Part shown: positions 45,386 to 55,706 of the stretch, in pieces
Position numbering within the stretch: the first letter of the stretch is position 1
Layout of the letters: each line of letters begins with the position of its first letter
NCBI GenBank assembly: GCA_963675135.1
Contig: OY776124.1
Location: 18,350,066 to 18,414,065 of the forward strand
Direction: 5' to 3'
DNA length: 64,000 nt
Origin: Galeopsis tetrahit
Taxonomy: Eukaryota > Streptophyta > Magnoliopsida > Lamiales > Lamiaceae
Program-made: the position numbers and the translations under genes
Notes under the pieces: model-generated
What the model was told of the DNA's origin: nothing
The model's input: only the letters and a program-made list of their open reading frames with translations
Databases searched by the model: none

Positions 45386-45922
45386 CCGATGGAAGGCTTC
45401 TCAAATCAGTGTACTCTATTCGATCAACTTCCTAGACCGAGCGTATATCCCTGTTAGGAATTGTGGCCAGTAGAACTACCTTTTAGATCATACGTTCGTA
45501 TCCCACCCGTATGGCTGTGTGTCTTCTTATCTATTGAGAGTGTAATCTTTAGATAGACCAGGCATTTCGACAGTGTATACATTATACACTTAGTTCGTTT
45601 TTAGAACAAGGCACCTGCCTCGTTTGTAGTTTTTGTTGTGAATGTTAATGCTGTAACATTTCACACAACATTTATACTTGAAGATAAGTATTGGTTTTCG
45701 CCGTAAGGCTAGCATAGATTTTTATTTATAAAATCTATGTGAAAAATTATTTCCATTGTGTCATGTTTTGTTTTTAGTGTTTCAAGTCTTCCGCTGTGTT
45801 AATCATAATTTCTGATATTCTGTTAGAGCCAGTGTTGTACCAATTGTCACAACATTTAGTACAACATTATTCTACTTAAACTTAAACACTTCTTCTATAC
45901 ACCCCACATACACACTTTCAGT

Positions 45923-45934
45923 TGGTATCAGAGC
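45923..45934 (+). other. Primer binding site of element D
   Basis: TGGTATCAGAGC lies two bases after the LTR (preceded by GT) and is complementary to the initiator methionine tRNA. Confidence 0.92.
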
Positions 45935-45994
45935 TGATACCTGACGACACTAGGTTAGATCTTTGGTCAAGTGTGTTTTTAGTGTAGGTTAGCA

Positions 45995-48900
45995 ATGGAA
46001 ACACATCACATATCAACGGCACTTAGGCCACCCGTATTAGATGGATCTAATTACGCTTATTGGAAGCCTAAGATGCGTATGTACATCAAGTCAGTTGATG
46101 AACGTGCTTGGAGGACTGTACTTACAGGTTGGGAAGCTCCAAAGAGACCAGCAGACGCAGATGGTGAAATACAACTCAAGAGAGAAGTTGACTGGACGGC
46201 TGATGAAATAACAACAGCAAGCTACAATTCTAAAGCTTTAAATGCTATTTTTACTTCTGTTGATGTTTCAATGTTTAAAATTATATCTAACTGCTCTACT
46301 TCTAAAGATGCATGGGACAGGTTGCAAGAGCATTGTGAAGGTTCAGAAAGTGTTCGAAGGACTAAACTTCGAATGTTGGGAACAAAATTTGAGAATCTCC
46401 GAATGAAGGAAGATGAAACAATTACAGCCTACAATGAAAGGTTAAGTGAGATTATCAATGAATCACACTCTCTTGGTGACCCTATTTCTAATGTTAGAGT
46501 AGTTCATAAGATATTAAGATCTGTTCCTAAAAGATTTGATGCTAAAATTTGTGCTATTGAAGAGGCAAAAGATACAGATAAGTTAAGTCAAAATGAGTTA
46601 GTGAGTATTCTTAGAACATATGAAATAAACACTAATCAAGATGATGAAGCTAATGCTGATAAGAAAGTTGTAGTTTTTAAAGGGGAAACATCAAACACTT
46701 CTGAAGCTCAACACATCATTACTGAAGTTGACTCCGATGAAGAATTGCTTGATAAATGTCTCAAGGATCCTAACAACATTGCCTTACTTACTAAGCATTT
46801 TAATAAGTTTCTTAAGAAATCTGTGAACAAATCTAGAAACATTCAGCCTAAGATTCAAATCAATACATCAACACCTCAACCAGAAAGAAGGAAAGCTCAA
46901 TTCACACCAAGACTATCAAAGAGTGAAGGTAAACCAAGGTATGATCCTGAATTTCGAAAATCAGTTCAATGCAATGCTTGTTCTGGTTATGGCCATTATG
47001 CAAATGAATGTGCCAACACTAGACTTAAGCAAAAGCTGAACTTTAGTGCTACCTTGAGTGATGAATCTGATGATGATGATCTTGATGAATTAAATCAGAA
47101 TGAATATTCTAATTTTACCAGAATTGATTATAATGATTCCTCAGATGATGATCTGGATGAAACAGATTCTGATGCTGTACCTGATGTCTCAACATCTACA
47201 GCAACATCAGAACAGAGTCACCCAGATTTGAATTGTTTTAATGGTTTAGTTGATGATGCAGGAAAAAGGACTGATGACAAGGAACACCAAAAGTTGTTAG
47301 ATGATTGGAACAATCAGAAACTCACTCTTAATTCCTTGAATAAAGAGAATGAGGATCTGAAAGACACAATCACCAAGCTAGAGGTTATTCTTACCAAAAG
47401 AGATCTGGAAATCTGTAACTTAAAGGAGAAATTGATAAATTCCACCTTATGTTTCAAGAAATATTCCAAGAGTGCTTCTGAGGTAAATAATGCTATAGCT
47501 ACTGGTAAGTCTAATAATCATGGTTTAGGTTATGATGGTACTACTGCTTCTATTTCTGAGAAATTTAGAAAACCTGTGAAATTTGTGAAGGCAAATGTTG
47601 TCACATCTGATGCAACATCTGCACAATCAAATCCTCACAAGGTTAAAAAGAAGTATATCTGTCATTACTGTTCTAAAGTTGGTCATATTCGCCCTTACTG
47701 TGTAAAATTGTTTGAAGAACAGAAAACTTTGAAAATGCTGCATAAAAAACTGTCACATTCTGGTAAACAGTTTATGAAATCTGCTTGGAAACCAAAAACT
47801 ACCTGTAATGTTGCTCATACCTCCTTAAAAGCATGTCTACCTGACTCATGGTACTTTGATAGTGGTTGTTCTAGACATATGACAGGTCGTACTGATTTCT
47901 TATCTGATTATGTGACCTTGAATAGTGGTAATGTTACATATGGTGGAGGTTCTAAAGGAAAGATTCTTGGTAAAGGAACTTTGAATGTTAAAGGTTTTCC
48001 TAAGCTTAAAAATGTCTTACATGTTGATGGCTTACTTGCAAATCTGATTAGCATTAGTCAACTTTGTGATGATAATTTGCATGTGAAATTTGATAAAGAT
48101 TCATGTTATGTTCTTAATAAAGATGAAGTTTGTGTTATGACTGGTACTAGGTCAGCTGATAATTGCTATCTTATTAGAACAAATATGTGTAACTTGTCAA
48201 AATATGATGAAAATGTCTTATGGCATCAAAGATTGGGTCATGCAAATTACAGAGCAATGAATAGACTAATCAAAGCAGACGCAGTAAAAGGAATTCCAAA
48301 ACTAAATCTTCACAACAACACTGTATGTAGACCATGCCAAAAAGGTAAGCAGGTAAGAATGTCGCACAAAATGCTGTCACATTGTACTACACATCGATGT
48401 TTTGAATTACTGCACATGGACTTGATGGGTCCTATGGAAACTGAAAGCATTGGAGGAAAGAGGTATTCCTTAGTTGTGGTAGATGATTTTTCTAGATATA
48501 CCTGGGTAGAGTCTTTAAGAGACAAATCTGAAGCATTTGCTGCATTTAAAATTCTTTATAAACGGTTCAAAAATGTGTTTAACTTGAAAGTTGGCCGTAT
48601 TAGAACTGATCATGGTAGGGAATTTGAAAACAGCATGTTTAATGATTTTTGTGATAAAAAGGGTATCTTGCAAGAGTATTCATCTCCTAAAACTCCACAA
48701 CAAAATGGAATTGTTGAAAGAAAGAATAGAACTTTACAAGAAATGACTAGAGTTATGCTAACATCCAAATGTCTTGCTAAGAAATTTTGGGGAGAAGCAT
48801 TGAATACTGCATGTCATGTTATTAATAGGGTTTTTATTCGTTCTGGCACAAGTCAAACACCATATGAGATTTTGAACAACAGAAAACCAAGTGTGAAATA

Positions 48901-50947
48901 TTTTCATGTATTTGGTTGTGTGTGTTATATTTTGAATGATAGAGATCAACTTCATAAGTTTGATTCTAAAAGTGATAAAGGTTTCTTTTTAGGCTATTCT
49001 AGAAATAGTAAAGCTTATAGAGTTTATAACCTTAGAACTAACACTGTTCAAGAATCTGTTAATGTTGTGTTTGATGATGATAAAGGTCTTACAGATGACA
49101 AAGATGAAGAAGATGTATCACAGGTTACTGACACTTCAGAGAATACACTGAAGTCTGAAAATGTTGCACCAAATGTTAACACATCTGGGTCAACATCTAC
49201 AGAACAGACAGCTGTAAATTCACAGAATGATCAGTACATTCCCAAAATAAATCCTTCTTCAAGAATAGGCAAAAGTCATCCTTCTGACCAGATCATAGGC
49301 GATGCTACAGTTGGAGTGCAAACAAGAGGAAGAGTAAGATCAAACAAGGTAGATGTGGTAAGAACAATATGCATGTCTTCTATGTGTAATGTTGTAAATG
49401 CTGAATGCTATTTATCTGAAATTGAACCTAAGAGTGCTAAAGAAGCCTTAACTGACGAAAACTGGATTAATGCTATGCATGAAGAACTTGGTCAGTTTGA
49501 AAGAAATGAAGTATGGACACTTGTTCCAAGACCTAGTCATACTAATGTCATTGGAACAAAGTGGATATTCAAGAATAAAACTGATGAATCTGGTAATATT
49601 GTTAGAAACAAGGCTAGGTTAGTAGCACAAGGTTACACCCAAGTTGAAGGAGTTGATTTTGATGAGACTTTTGCACCTGTTGCTAGGATAGAATCTATTA
49701 GATTACTGCTAGCTATTGCATGTTTTATTGATATTAAACTTCATCAAATGGATGTAAAGGCTGCATTTCTAAATGGCATATTGAATGAAGAAGCATATGT
49801 TGAACAACCTATAGGATTTGAAGATCCACTATATCCTGATCATGTATATAAACTTAAGAAAGCATTGTATGGTCTTAAACAAGCTCCTAGAGCATGGTAT
49901 GGTAGGCTTACTGACTTTCTTTTGGAATATGGATTTATTAGAGGAGAAGCTGATAGAACTTTGTTCATGAAGCACACTGAAAATGATATACTAATTGCTC
50001 AAATATATGTTGATGACATTGTGTTTGGTTCTACTTGTGATAAAATGTTGAGTAAATTTGTTGAGGCAATGACTGCAACATTTGAAATGAGTATGGTTGG
50101 AGACTTGAACTATTTTCTAGGTCTTCAAATCAAACAGTGCAGAGATGGTATTTTCTTTTCCCAGAGTAAGTATGCTAAGAACTTGGTTAAATGATTTGGT
50201 CTTGAGAATTCAAAACCAATGAAAACTCCTATGGGATCTACTTTGAAACTTTGCAAAGACAGTGCTGGAACAGATGTTGATCCAACACTTTACAGATCCA
50301 TGATAGGTAGTTTACTATATTTAACCTCTAGTAGACCAGATATTATGTACAGTGCGTGTGTTTGTGCTAGGTACCAAGCAAATCCAAAGGAATCACACCT
50401 GAATGCTGTGAAGAGAATCATCAAGTATGTTTCAGGAACAAGTGACCTTGGAATCTGGTATACTAAGGACACCAACAACATTTTGATTGGTTATAGTGAT
50501 GCTGATTGGGCTGGAGACATAGATGATAGAAAGAGTACGAGTGGAGGATGTTTCTACATGGGAAACAATCTTGTATCATGGCACAGCAAGAAACAGAATT
50601 GTGTTTCACAATCCACTGCAGAATCTGAGTATATTGCTGCTGGAAGCTGCTGCACACAACTCTTGTGGCTGAGCAAGATGTTCCATGACTATGGTATGGA
50701 GAATGGTATACTTACTATCTTTTGTGATAATACTAGTGCCATTAACATTTCTAAAAATCCTGTACAACACTCACTCACAAAACACATTAGCATTAGACAC
50801 CATTTTATGAGAGATTTAGTAGAGAAGAATGTTGTTAAGTTGGAGTATGTACCTACTGAAAAACAGAATGCTGATATTTTTACTAAAGCCTTAGACCATG
50901 AGAGATACTCTATCTTGAGGAAATCTCTTGGCATGAGCACTATCTGA
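45995..50947 (+). pseudogene. gag-pol: Gag-pol polyprotein of element D, one in-frame stop
   Basis: One frame of about 1,650 codons, broken only by TGA at 50192-50194. The gag part begins METHHISTALRPP and has the copia UBN2-like region. It has two CCHC knuckles: CNACSGYGHYANEC at residue 326 and CHYCSKVGHIRPYC at residue 556, about 230 residues apart. The protease Asp is residue 622 (DSGCSRHMTG). The integrase zinc region is LWHQRLGHANY...CRPCQ, with triad D809, D872, E908 (35-residue gap). Reverse transcriptase has YVDD at residue 1338. RNase H follows the stop (SDADWAGD, TAESEYIAA, CDNTSAI). The stop lies between RT and RNase H where an Arg codon is likely (CGA or AGA to TGA). Everything else looks usable, so D was probably active recently. 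Confidence 0.94.
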
Positions 50948-51868
50948 AAAATTCGGATGGATGTTGTCACAAATGCGTCAGCATTTGGGACAACATCATG
51001 GGTTGTAAAATTTTATAAGTTGAATTTACTTCTTACTTAGTTAAATAATTCCTTTGTAAAATATCTACGAATCTAAGAACCTTGTAGTGCAAAAATAAAC
51101 ATGTCTTACACCTCTCAAATGCATAAAAATGAGAATGTTATTAGCATACTAAAAGATGTACCAAATCACTGAGTAACTATGGAGCACGGAGTTCACTACT
51201 ACGATGCCTTCTTTTCAAAAGGTGATATTTGGTAAAAACATCAACATATTTGTAATCCATTAAGTAAGTATGGGGCACGGAGTTCGCTACTACGATGTAC
51301 TCTACAGGAACAATGGATCAATACAAATTAGATGCTATAACACAAAAAATATATGGTGCAACACTAATGAAGCAAATTCATGTAAAAACCGTGTTGAGGT
51401 GTTTGTAACAGTTTTGAGCACAACATTGCCTGATTCGAATTTATTTTTATCTATGTAATTATTTAATTATTTATTGAAATTAAGTTTATTTATTTAATTA
51501 ATTACTGACCCGTATCTATTTCTTTCAGATTATGCGAAATTAATTCTGGAATCTTCCTAATTATCTAATTAATTTAATTAATTTAATTAATTGATTTTTT
51601 CCACTAATTAACCATGATCTAGGTTGTGGCTAATAATGTGTAGCACTTTCGAAAATTCTAGATTAATTCTTCTGTTTTATTTTTCTTAACCTCCAACTAC
51701 ATTACTCTCTCTATAAATATCGAACATAAGATGCCATTTATTTGCTAAATTGTGATTTCTGATTGTGTTGAGTACTAAGATTGCAAAATTGTTATTTGGT
51801 TGTGTATATCTCAAAGAAGTGTGTGCAAATTTCCATCCTTACCTTGAAATTCCAACCGCCTAACTTAA
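50948..51868 (+). other. Spacer between pol and ORF3 of element D, with internal TATA box
   Basis: 921 bp of AT-rich DNA. Two near-identical 37-bp stretches sharing GCACGGAGTTC and CTACTACGATG occur at about 51174-51212 and 51265-51300. TATAAATA is at 51712-51719 after CTCTCT, 150 bp before the ORF3 start. This spacing suits a promoter for a separate ORF3 transcript, which is inferred only. Confidence 0.7.
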
Positions 51869-54187
51869 ATGGCTGGAACAAACTCGAATTCCTCACAATC
51901 TCTCTCTGATTCGAAAACCTCATCTCACTCTCGCACAAATCCTCTCGAAATTCTTGCTTCCATGGCTTCACAAAACTCTACCGCTTCAAATGCTGACTCG
52001 AATGTCTCTGCAACTCCATCAAAAACTGTTCCCACTCCTCAAACCACTCCTCAAACCACTCCTCAAACTACTCCTCAAACAAACTTCCCTCAGGATGCAA
52101 CTGTTGAACAGGTCACTAGGGCTACCGATGAGGTGTCTGATACTCTTCGAACCACAGGCCATTTGCCCGTGATGACTTTTGGAGGAATCACGGTGGACAT
52201 ATCAAGCTATTTGACTGAGCAAACTGCCCAAATGGCTTCTGCTTCAAAAAGCCCCAAATCACCCTCTGTTCACGAACTGCAAACTGAGAATGTTGAAGCT
52301 TCTGTTGAAGAAGAAGCCACTGCCACGTCTGACCCTGAAGACGTTGAAATGGAGGATGCAAACATTTCTGAAGGTACAAACTCTTCACTCTCTGTTTCAG
52401 ATGAGTCTGCTCCAATTCCTTTCAAGAAAATTGCACAGAAAGGAAAAAGGCAGAGAAGCCCTGTACAAAGAAGAAGATCGTACCGTGTATTCACTCGTGT
52501 GGATTACTCTGAATCCATGAGGAAGAAGAAGAAAGCTGGATCTGATGCTGGTGAACCTATTCAAGTGTTCACAGATTCTGAAAATGAAGCTCCTATTGTT
52601 GCTGAGAAACCAAAGAAAACTAAGACTGGTGTTGCTGAAAAATCCAAAAAGAAGGTTGTTGCTGCAGAAAAAGGGAAAGGAAAGTCTGTTGCTGAACCAA
52701 AAGGCAAAGAAAAAATGATCACTGAAGATGAACCAGCTGAGTCAGAGTCCAATTCTGATTCTGAAAGATGCTTGAGAGACATTCTGAAGTCTCTTAGGAA
52801 AAATGCTGAGCACAATGCTGCTGCAAAGGAAGCTGCACCAGAACCTGAAGATGGTGGCAGTGGAGATAGCTCTTCCAGTGCAGCAAGCAGCCCTGAACAG
52901 AGCTCTGCTAAAAGCTCTACACCAAGCTCAGATGACCTTGCTTCTGAAGAGGGAGGTATTTCTGATTCTCTTGATACACTAGAGAATAGATTGGCCATTT
53001 ATTCTAAAAGAAAACTGCTGATAGAGAAGAGGATCAATATACCTGATTTTGATAGTAAAGGCATGGTTAGTTTCTTAGAGGAAAGGAATTTGATGCATGC
53101 TGTAAATTTTGGTGAATCTTTCTTGACAAATTGGGCATATGAATTCTATGCATGTTTGAAAAAGAGCACTGGTAGGAGATCTTCTAAGTGGTATGGAACT
53201 GTTAATTTTAGGGGGAGGGATGTACCTTTTACTCCTGAGTTGATAAATGAGTTTTTAGAAATTCCCAATGTTGAGGTTGATGAAGAACCTGACATGGATG
53301 TGGTCATTTCTGCTATAACTGCTGGTAGGGTAGTTAAATGGACTAGACACATGCTAGCCAAAGACCTCACTTCCCTACACTCTGTGTTATACAAACTCAT
53401 CATTTACAATTGGATTCCCACCACAAATACTACCAAGATCACTAAGGATCAAGCTATTTTGATATATAGGATTTCTGTGCTTAAGAAGTTTAATTTGGGT
53501 CTCACAATATTCCAACATATGATGAGATTTACTGGGAAGGTTTCTGAAAAAGGCAATTTACCCTATCCTGTTCTGATTTCTAACTACTTGAGGCATCATG
53601 GTTTTGTTGCCAAGAACACTGATGTGTTGAGGGGGAGAGTTCCACTGTTGGCCATAGCTCCTGCCTTACTCACTGGGGATAGAGTAATTGATCTGCCCTT
53701 GCTTGCTCCTGGTACTGAACATCAGCAAAGACCCTCTACTTCTGCTCAACCAGAACCAACCAGACCCCCTACTACTGATCATCCTGAATCATCCAGACAA
53801 AGACAGAGAAATGCAACTCCAAATGTTGAGAACATCCGTATCAACATTTCTGGTAATGTGTATCTTTCACAGGAATTCATCAAACTCCAACTCCAACACT
53901 TGCAGGACACAATAGATGAGCTTCAGTTCCTGAAGAACAGGTGGACCAACCTACTTTCACCTACAACAGGGGGAGTACCACCACCATCCAACTCCAATGT
54001 GGTCATTGAGGAGATTAATGATGATGGAGTTCCAGCTGCTGCTGATGCTGGTGATGGACCTGATACTGGAGAAGATGATGCTGTTACTGATATTGTTGCA
54101 CACCTTGCAACTACTTACTTTGTTGATGAAGGAGATGATGATGATACTACTGAGATGGACAGGGGGAGATCTGGAGAAAGCTGTTAG
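51869..54187 (+). CDS. ORF3 of element D, 772 residues, unknown function
   Basis: Intact frame starting in context TTAAATGGCTGG. Residues 1-75 are Ser/Thr/Pro-rich with four TPQT repeats (about 57-72). Residues 200-370 alternate Lys-rich nuclear-signal-like text (KSKKKVVAAEKGKGK) with acidic and Ser-rich stretches. Residues about 385-590 form a folded-looking domain (FLTNWAYEFYACLKK, NFRGRDVPFTPELINEFL, RHMLAKDLTSLHSVLY) of the kind annotated as putative plant transposon protein in retroelement third ORFs. A Pro-rich linker and an acidic tail follow. No signal peptide or membrane segment is seen. It resembles the first domain of element C's ORF3 in layout rather than in close sequence. It may be nuclear or RNA-associated. 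Confidence 0.8.
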   Translation: MAGTNSNSSQSLSDSKTSSHSRTNPLEILASMASQNSTASNADSNVSATPSKTVPTPQTTPQTTPQTTPQTNFPQDATVEQVTRATDEVSDTLRTTGHLPVMTFGGITVDISSYLTEQTAQMASASKSPKSPSVHELQTENVEASVEEEATATSDPEDVEMEDANISEGTNSSLSVSDESAPIPFKKIAQKGKRQRSPVQRRRSYRVFTRVDYSESMRKKKKAGSDAGEPIQVFTDSENEAPIVAEKPKKTKTGVAEKSKKKVVAAEKGKGKSVAEPKGKEKMITEDEPAESESNSDSERCLRDILKSLRKNAEHNAAAKEAAPEPEDGGSGDSSSSAASSPEQSSAKSSTPSSDDLASEEGGISDSLDTLENRLAIYSKRKLLIEKRINIPDFDSKGMVSFLEERNLMHAVNFGESFLTNWAYEFYACLKKSTGRRSSKWYGTVNFRGRDVPFTPELINEFLEIPNVEVDEEPDMDVVISAITAGRVVKWTRHMLAKDLTSLHSVLYKLIIYNWIPTTNTTKITKDQAILIYRISVLKKFNLGLTIFQHMMRFTGKVSEKGNLPYPVLISNYLRHHGFVAKNTDVLRGRVPLLAIAPALLTGDRVIDLPLLAPGTEHQQRPSTSAQPEPTRPPTTDHPESSRQRQRNATPNVENIRINISGNVYLSQEFIKLQLQHLQDTIDELQFLKNRWTNLLSPTTGGVPPPSNSNVVIEEINDDGVPAAADAGDGPDTGEDDAVTDIVAHLATTYFVDEGDDDDTTEMDRGRSGESC

Positions 54188-54838
54188 ACAGGGGGAGATC
54201 TGAATTCCATAATGGCTATGGTGCAGGAAGATGATGCTGCAGCTGTTACCACAGCAATATAAGCCATTTATTCAGTTCTACCTTTGTATTAATGTTTAAG
54301 TTTTTGAATTCTGAAATTCTGATACAATTGTTATTTATTGTCTAGATTGTAGGATGTCTATTTCTGCAACTTGCTTAATGGTTCCACTTGATATTTGTTT
54401 ACTGCCTTGCTTAAGTTGTTTGCAGATTGACATGTGTCTACTATTGCAGGTTGTAGTGTAGCTTATGTTCTTGTTTTCTATGTTTGTTGCTCTGATTTAT
54501 TTTTGTTGTTTGTTTTATTTTTTGTTAGTGTCTTACTTAGATTTTAAGTTAATTTCTTCCAGTTTAACTTATGATCCTAGTAAAGTTACTTATGTTGTGA
54601 ATAAGTGTAGTGTTTATACTTGTTCTATTTTGGATAAAATTTATCTTGATCTTATGGCACGGATCATTGTAAAATTATCCCTGATCTTCAATTGATTTGA
54701 TCGAACGGTTACAACAGGTATTGTCTTGACTAGTGCTTAGCAATGATGTTAACCTCAACTAAGTACATAATACTGAGTATGTATAGAAATATATGTGCAT
54801 CAGGTGTGTTGTAGTCGAAAGGTCAAATTGGGGGAGAT
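54188..54838 (+). other. 3' untranslated tail and polypurine tracts of element D
   Basis: AGGGGGAGAT occurs at 54161-54170 at the end of ORF3, again at about 54190-54199, and in the form TTGGGGGAGAT at about 54828-54838 right before the 3' LTR. The last is the primer for plus-strand synthesis; the others are extra copies. The rest is T-rich without a gene. Confidence 0.75.
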
Positions 54839-55701
54839 TGTAGATGTTGTTAATCCTTAAATGCCTTAACATTATCAACAACATCTTAATTTGACCTTCC
54901 GAGACTTTTTCTAAGTCTTTTCTGAAATGCTACATTAAATGTTGATCTAAATGTTGTCGCATTTCTGGCAGGATCTAGAAGCTTCTACAAGGATCTGGAA
55001 CCTGAAAGATTCCAGAACATTGGAGAACATGCTAGAACGGCCTGGAACCATTTGGAACGACCTGGAGCATTCAAGAAAGATCTAGAAAGATCATGGAAGT
55101 TGAGTTCCTAAAAAATAGGACCTCAATGTGGAAGCCTCTAGAATCAGCACCCCACTACTATAAATACCGATGGAAGGCTTCTCAAATCAGTGTACTCTAT
55201 TCGATCAACTTCCTAGACCGAGCGTATATCCCTGTTAGGAATTGTGGCCAGTAGAACTACCTTTTAGATCATACGTTCGTATCCCACCCGTATGGCTGTG
55301 TGTCTTCTTATCTATTGAGAGTGTAATCTTTAGATAGACTAGGCATTTCGACAGTGTATACATTATACACTTAGTTCGTTTTTAGAACAAGGCACCTGCC
55401 TCGTTTGTAGTTTTTGTTGTGAATGTTAATGCTGTAACATTTCACACAACATTTATACTTGAAGATAAGTATTGGTTTTCGCCGTAAGGCTAGCATAGAT
55501 TTTTATTTATAAAATCTATGTGAAAAATTATTTCCATTGTGTCACGTTTTGTTTTTAGTGTTTCAAGTCTTCCGCTGTGTTAATCATAATTTCTGATATT
55601 CTGTTAGAGCCAGTGTTGTACCAATTGTCACAACATTTAGTACAACATTATTCTACTTAAACTTAAACACTTCTTCTATACACCCCACATACACACTTTC
55701 A
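54839..55701 (+). repeat. 3' LTR of element D
   Basis: 863 bp, 99.4% identical by eye to the 5' LTR. One of the five differences changes the first GAA of the three-unit HSE to AAA (near 55005). CCTAC follows. Confidence 0.97.
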
Positions 55702-55706
55702 CCTAC

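Larger units (their letters stand above)
45058..45920 (+). repeat. 5' LTR of element D
   Basis: 863 bp, TGTAGATGTTGTTAATCC...CACACTTTCA. The promoter region has HSE-like motifs (45196-45320) and the TATA box TATAAATA (45378-45385). It differs from the 3' LTR by A/C, T/C, G/A, C/T and T/C substitutions and no indels. Confidence 0.97.
45058..55701 (+). mobile_element. Element D: Copia element nested in ORF3 of element C
   Basis: Order: 5' LTR 45058-45920, primer site 45923-45934, gag-pol 45995-50947, spacer, ORF3 51869-54187, polypurine tract about 54826-54838, 3' LTR 54839-55701. Total length is 10,644 bp with CCTAC on both sides (45053-45057 and 55702-55706). The two LTRs are both 863 bp and differ at five positions by eye (0.6%), so it is the younger insertion. 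It belongs to another lineage than A, B, C and E, with unrelated LTRs and a gag-pol frame without a shared stop. Long ORF3 and repeated AGGGGGAGA tracts fit the Sirevirus-type Copia group. Confidence 0.97.
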
